Shown: one piece after another, positions 18,954-21,444 of the stretch
How the letters are laid out: each line of letters begins with the position of its first letter
Position numbering within the stretch: the first letter of the stretch is position 1
Origin: Priapulus caudatus
Taxonomy: Eukaryota > Priapulida > Priapulimorpha > Priapulimorphida > Priapulidae
NCBI RefSeq assembly: GCF_000485595.1
Contig: NW_014577285.1
Coordinates: forward strand, 325,221 to 346,664
DNA length: 21,444 bases
Direction: 5' to 3'
The notes under the pieces: generated by a model
Told to the model about the DNA's origin: nothing
What the model saw: only the letters and a program-made list of their open reading frames with translations
Database searches by the model: none
Made by a program: the position numbers and the translations under genes

Positions 18954-19154
18954 CAACGTGCCTATATCCAATAATTGTATATTGAGATTTATCATTTAGG
19001 CAGCGTGTCCATACCCAATGACTGTATATTGAGGTTTTAGGCAACGTGTCCGTACTCAATGACTGTATATTGAGGTTTTCGGCAACGTGTCCATACCCAA
19101 TAATTGTATATTGAGGTTTTTGGCAACGTGCTGTTATTCGTTAATAGTACATTG
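18954..19154. repeat. 41-bp tandem repeat, about 4.5 copies
   Basis: Units begin at 18954 (47 nt, with a small insertion), 19001, 19042 and 19083 (41 nt each), and a decayed partial unit at 19124. Each has CAACGTGTCC, then a CCCAAT-type segment, then TGTATATTGAGGTTTT. The three central copies differ from each other at only a few positions. Confidence 0.93.
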
Positions 19155-19495
19155 TCCCCTATATAGACTTGATGTGCGCTGCACTTGGGATGAGATCTCT
19201 ATTCGGAGGATCGTATTTCGAGATCGGTGATCCCACTGATCGACTTACGCCTGGAAGCTGCCAGTCGAGCGCAGCCGAGCCTTTGTGAAAAATCTTCCAG
19301 CAGCCCTTGTGCAAAAAAAAAGTTAATAACCAGCATAGTCTTACTGACTCTTACACCGGCGTTCCTGCCCGTCCGCATACATGTATAAATAGTATTAAAT
19401 ACCCGCAAGTCGTTTCACTGGAGCTCTCCCTGCTCTGGAGATTGCCGAATTTGCGTGGCCGAGCGTTATTCAAGTAGCGAAGTGAAAGACTGACT
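19155..19495. other. no gene recognised; second TATAAATAG
   Basis: Unique sequence with an A9 run near 19314 and a TATAAATAG at 19384-19392. No recognisable snRNA or protein-coding start follows the TATA motif. Confidence 0.4.
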
Positions 19496-19763
19496 GTCCG
19501 GCGTGCGAAATTTTTTTCCCCACGAGAGTTCCGGACCCACCACAGATAGTGTTTTGTAATATATGGTGCGTATATAAGACGGACCTGGTTGTATTATAGT
19601 TAGTGTTAGGGTTAGGGTTAGGGTTAGGTTAAGGGTTAGGGTTAGGGTTAGGGTTAGGTTGTATAAATTTTGCATTGTTGCTTCGAGGTAGTCGAGTGAA
19701 TGGAGTGCGCTGATTGGCTGGGGTCCGGAACTCTCGTGGGAAAAAAAATTTCGCGTCCGGCGT
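19496..19763. mobile_element. MITE-like element with 34-bp inverted repeats and telomere-like core
   Basis: The terminal inverted repeats at 19505-19538 and 19721-19754 are complementary at 33 of 34 positions (the left one begins GCGAAATTTTTTT). They are bordered directly by GTCCGGCGT on both sides (19496-19504 and 19755-19763), a 9-bp putative target-site duplication. The element is 250 bp, has no coding capacity, and its loop carries TTAGGG-type repeats. A 9-bp duplication is seen with Mutator-like elements and sometimes Merlin; 8 bp would suit hAT if the boundary is shifted. The superfamily is undecided. Confidence 0.85.
19605..19660 (+). repeat. interstitial telomere-like (TTAGGG)n tract
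   Basis: Nine hexamer units: four GTTAGG, one altered unit (TTAAGG), then four more. TTAGGG is the telomeric repeat of most animals outside arthropods and nematodes. The tract is confined to the loop of the MITE-like element, so it came with the element or expanded within it. Confidence 0.95.
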
Positions 19764-19926
19764 GCCTCTCTTGTCGCTTAATAGTAGTTTACTGCTATAG
19801 ATAGGCCACGTGTACATAGAGGCAGGCCACTTAGCATTTTTCCTTGAGCGGCTGGTATATGTGTATATGGTTTGGCTGTATTTCGCGCATGCACGTGTCT
19901 TCGGTTATGGCGTAGATCCCCCCCAG

Positions 19927-19987
19927 TGTGTGCGTGCGTGCGCGTGCGCGTGCGCGCGCGCGTGTGTGTGTGTCTCTCTCGCTCGCG
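19927..19987. repeat. GT/GC/CT simple repeat
   Basis: An alternating purine-pyrimidine tract (GTGC, GCGC, GTGT) passing into CTCTCTCG. It has Z-DNA potential. Confidence 0.9.
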
Positions 19988-20030
19988 CGCGTGCTCCGTA
20001 AAGTGGCTGCTGTTGGAGGGCAGGTTGTAC

Positions 20031-20096
20031 GCGATATAGCTCTAGTACTATAGCCTGCGGCAACTGTACGTGGGCTATAGAACTAGAGTTATACGC
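20031..20096. repeat. imperfect inverted repeat (hairpin)
   Basis: Arms 20031-20055 and 20073-20096 pair over about 24 nt (CTCTAGTACTATAGCC against GGCTATAGAACTAGAG and the adjoining bases) with a few mismatches and a one-base bulge, enclosing a loop of about 17 nt. It could be a small element end or a structured RNA. Confidence 0.7.
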
Positions 20097-21359
20097 AATA
20101 TAGACCTTTGGTTGGCACAGACCGACGAGCTCTCCGTACATGTGCACTGCACATCGTGGGCGCGTGAACAGGGCCGCTGTTTTCTATTTCGGTTTGGCAT
20201 CGCGAGGCAGCCGCCGAGCGTAAGTGCGGTAGCGGCAGTGGCGGCGGCAGTTGCCGCCGAGTATAATATTATCTCTACCGATTCCCGTGTAAAGGCTGCC
20301 TTGCCACACTCAGCCCACTGATACGACGCAGTGTGTGCCACGGCGTTTGCAACGTTATATGTCGGTCTCCTTGGCGTGTGCGCAGTAGACGTATATACCC
20401 AGCATGCTTGCTGCTTCCCGCTGTTGGCATAGCTACTACTAGCTACCAAAGCAAGCTTTTCACTTCTAGTTGTGTGCGCTGTAGGATGGCTATAGCAGCA
20501 GGCAGCAAGCTTTGCCTGATTTTGTCAGCGTATAGTGACCCTGATCGGTGTGTGCTCTCGCGGTGACATTCGGAGGGTGCCCCTCCCCGTTTACCGTGGG
20601 ATGGTCAGTAATAGCGGAAATATCTGCTAGAGTCCGGGTTGCACCCGAGGTTCTTGTCGCTTCTGACCTCTCCGGCCAACATTTGGGAGTGAGGGTTAGG
20701 ATTAGTTCCCCCCACCCTCCTCCCCGCGCTGTATACAGATACTTTGTTGCTGTCTGTCGCTGTGCGACTGATGTTTGACTCTCCTGATGGTTCACATCAT
20801 TTTATAACATGAAAATGGCGGCCATTGTGGATTTATGCTAATTAGCCAGTTTCCCGTAGTCCGATTTTGGCCGATTTTGCATATGAAGTTTAGGAGGGTC
20901 CAATCAACAACTTCCAACTATAAAACCTTCTGTTTGTTGCAATTTGTTCCGGGTATTTCATATATTGACTGGACTACCCCCCTCCCCCCCTCCCCATCTA
21001 CACCCCATCCCGCACACGCCCTCTGTTGCTCTCTGTCATTGTCGCAAGCTCACGGCAAGACATTCCAGTTTTTTTCCGCGTCATTTTTTCTTCTGGTCGT
21101 CACGAATCTTCGTCTGAAATCGAATTATTTTCGACTGGCGGGCATGCGATGTGGTGTTCGCTGGGGCGTATAAGCGGTGTGACGGGGCGTACTGCCCCGA
21201 ACACCTCCGTCTCACCTCGCTGTCACCGCTGATAGCTTACTGGTTTTACAGTCGCATAACTCGGTTACATTAGGCCTACCTGTGAGAAACGATGACAACG
21301 ATCATTCCGTGTGCCGGCTGTTTCACCTCTTCCCCTTTCGCTTTCCCTGTCTGTCTTTC
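20097..21359. other. no gene recognised; CpG-rich, with promoter-like motifs
   Basis: A CpG-rich patch with a strong donor-like GAGC|GTAAGT at 20220 could be a non-coding first exon. A palindromic YY1-like site lies at 20814. A C/T-rich run is at about 20977-21013. Open frames are short and unrecognised. It may hold the promoter of a gene beyond the window. Confidence 0.35.
20814..20826. promoter_or_regulatory. palindromic YY1-like site
   Basis: AATGGCGGCCATT contains the YY1 core ATGGC on both strands around a single central base. YY1 sites are typical just downstream of transcription starts. A TATAAAA-like string is nearby at about 20921. Isolated motif only. Confidence 0.3.
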
Positions 21360-21365
21360 TCTCTC

Positions 21366-21368
<3 letters not shown>

Positions 21369-21430
<62 letters not shown>
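21369..21430. repeat. (CT)n microsatellite at window end
   Basis: An almost uninterrupted CT run of about 60 nt, flanked by CT-rich sequence from about 21340 to the end of the window. Confidence 0.97.
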
Positions 21431-21431
<1 letters not shown>

Positions 21432-21444
21432 GCTCTCTAGCTCT

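Noticed and set aside
19384-19392. Second TATAAATAG considered as promoter of a snRNA
   Set aside because: The sequence 20-40 nt downstream does not resemble the 5' end of any U snRNA I know, and no coding start follows.
20490-20795. 101-codon minus-strand frame with GGAGGG and GGTTAGG-like segments
   Set aside because: Considered as a transposon remnant or interstitial telomere; only two imperfect hexamers and no recognisable protein motif.

Overview
The window is from an animal nuclear genome, most likely a non-vertebrate and possibly a marine invertebrate. This rests on a gene with many exons, GT-AG introns of about 120 to 970 nt, an animal-specific multidomain protein, long dinucleotide microsatellites, CpG-rich unique DNA and a TTAGGG-type telomeric motif. 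The species cannot be named from the sequence. No tRNA, rRNA, CRISPR array or bacterial-type gene was seen.

One gene can be supported firmly, on the + strand from 4569 to at least 17053. I assembled 20 coding exons by hand with matching reading phase at every junction, plus one tentative terminal exon (17648-17682). Including that last exon they give 1468 codons before a stop. The product is a Rho GTPase-activating protein of the ARHGAP21/ARHGAP23 family (RhoGAP19D in Drosophila). It holds the conserved segment just after the PDZ domain, a long disordered linker, an acidic stretch, a PH domain followed by the ARF-binding helix segment, and a complete RhoGAP domain with its arginine finger. 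The exon or exons for the N-terminal PDZ domain were not found and are probably upstream of the window. The 3' end is uncertain: a short in-phase exon ends in a stop and is followed by an AATAAA, but the long C-terminal tail of the vertebrate proteins is not seen.

Layout: 1-4568 is non-coding, or holds only upstream regulatory or first-exon material. It contains TA/GA, CA and CT simple repeats, a TATA-like site near 1665, and a CpG-rich block (3000-3540) with a 42-codon ORF. 4569-17682 is the RhoGAP gene. Its introns carry a 22-bp minisatellite beginning at a splice donor (7058-7185), a fold-back repeat (9148-9270) and AT- or TG-rich tracts. 17683-18170 is the possible 3' UTR. 18174-18368 is an uninterrupted CT tract. 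18500-21444 is intergenic or a long intron. It holds an RFX X-box-like site, a 41-bp tandem repeat, a 250-bp MITE-like element with 34-bp inverted repeats and 9-bp direct flanks enclosing TTAGGG repeats, a hairpin, a YY1-like palindrome and a second long CT tract.

Inferred function of the gene: the PH/ARF-binding module recruits the protein to ARF-GTP and phosphoinositide-bearing membranes, and the RhoGAP domain there switches off Cdc42/Rho-type GTPases. The large linker exon and several alternative splice sites that keep the frame suggest isoforms differing in the linker.
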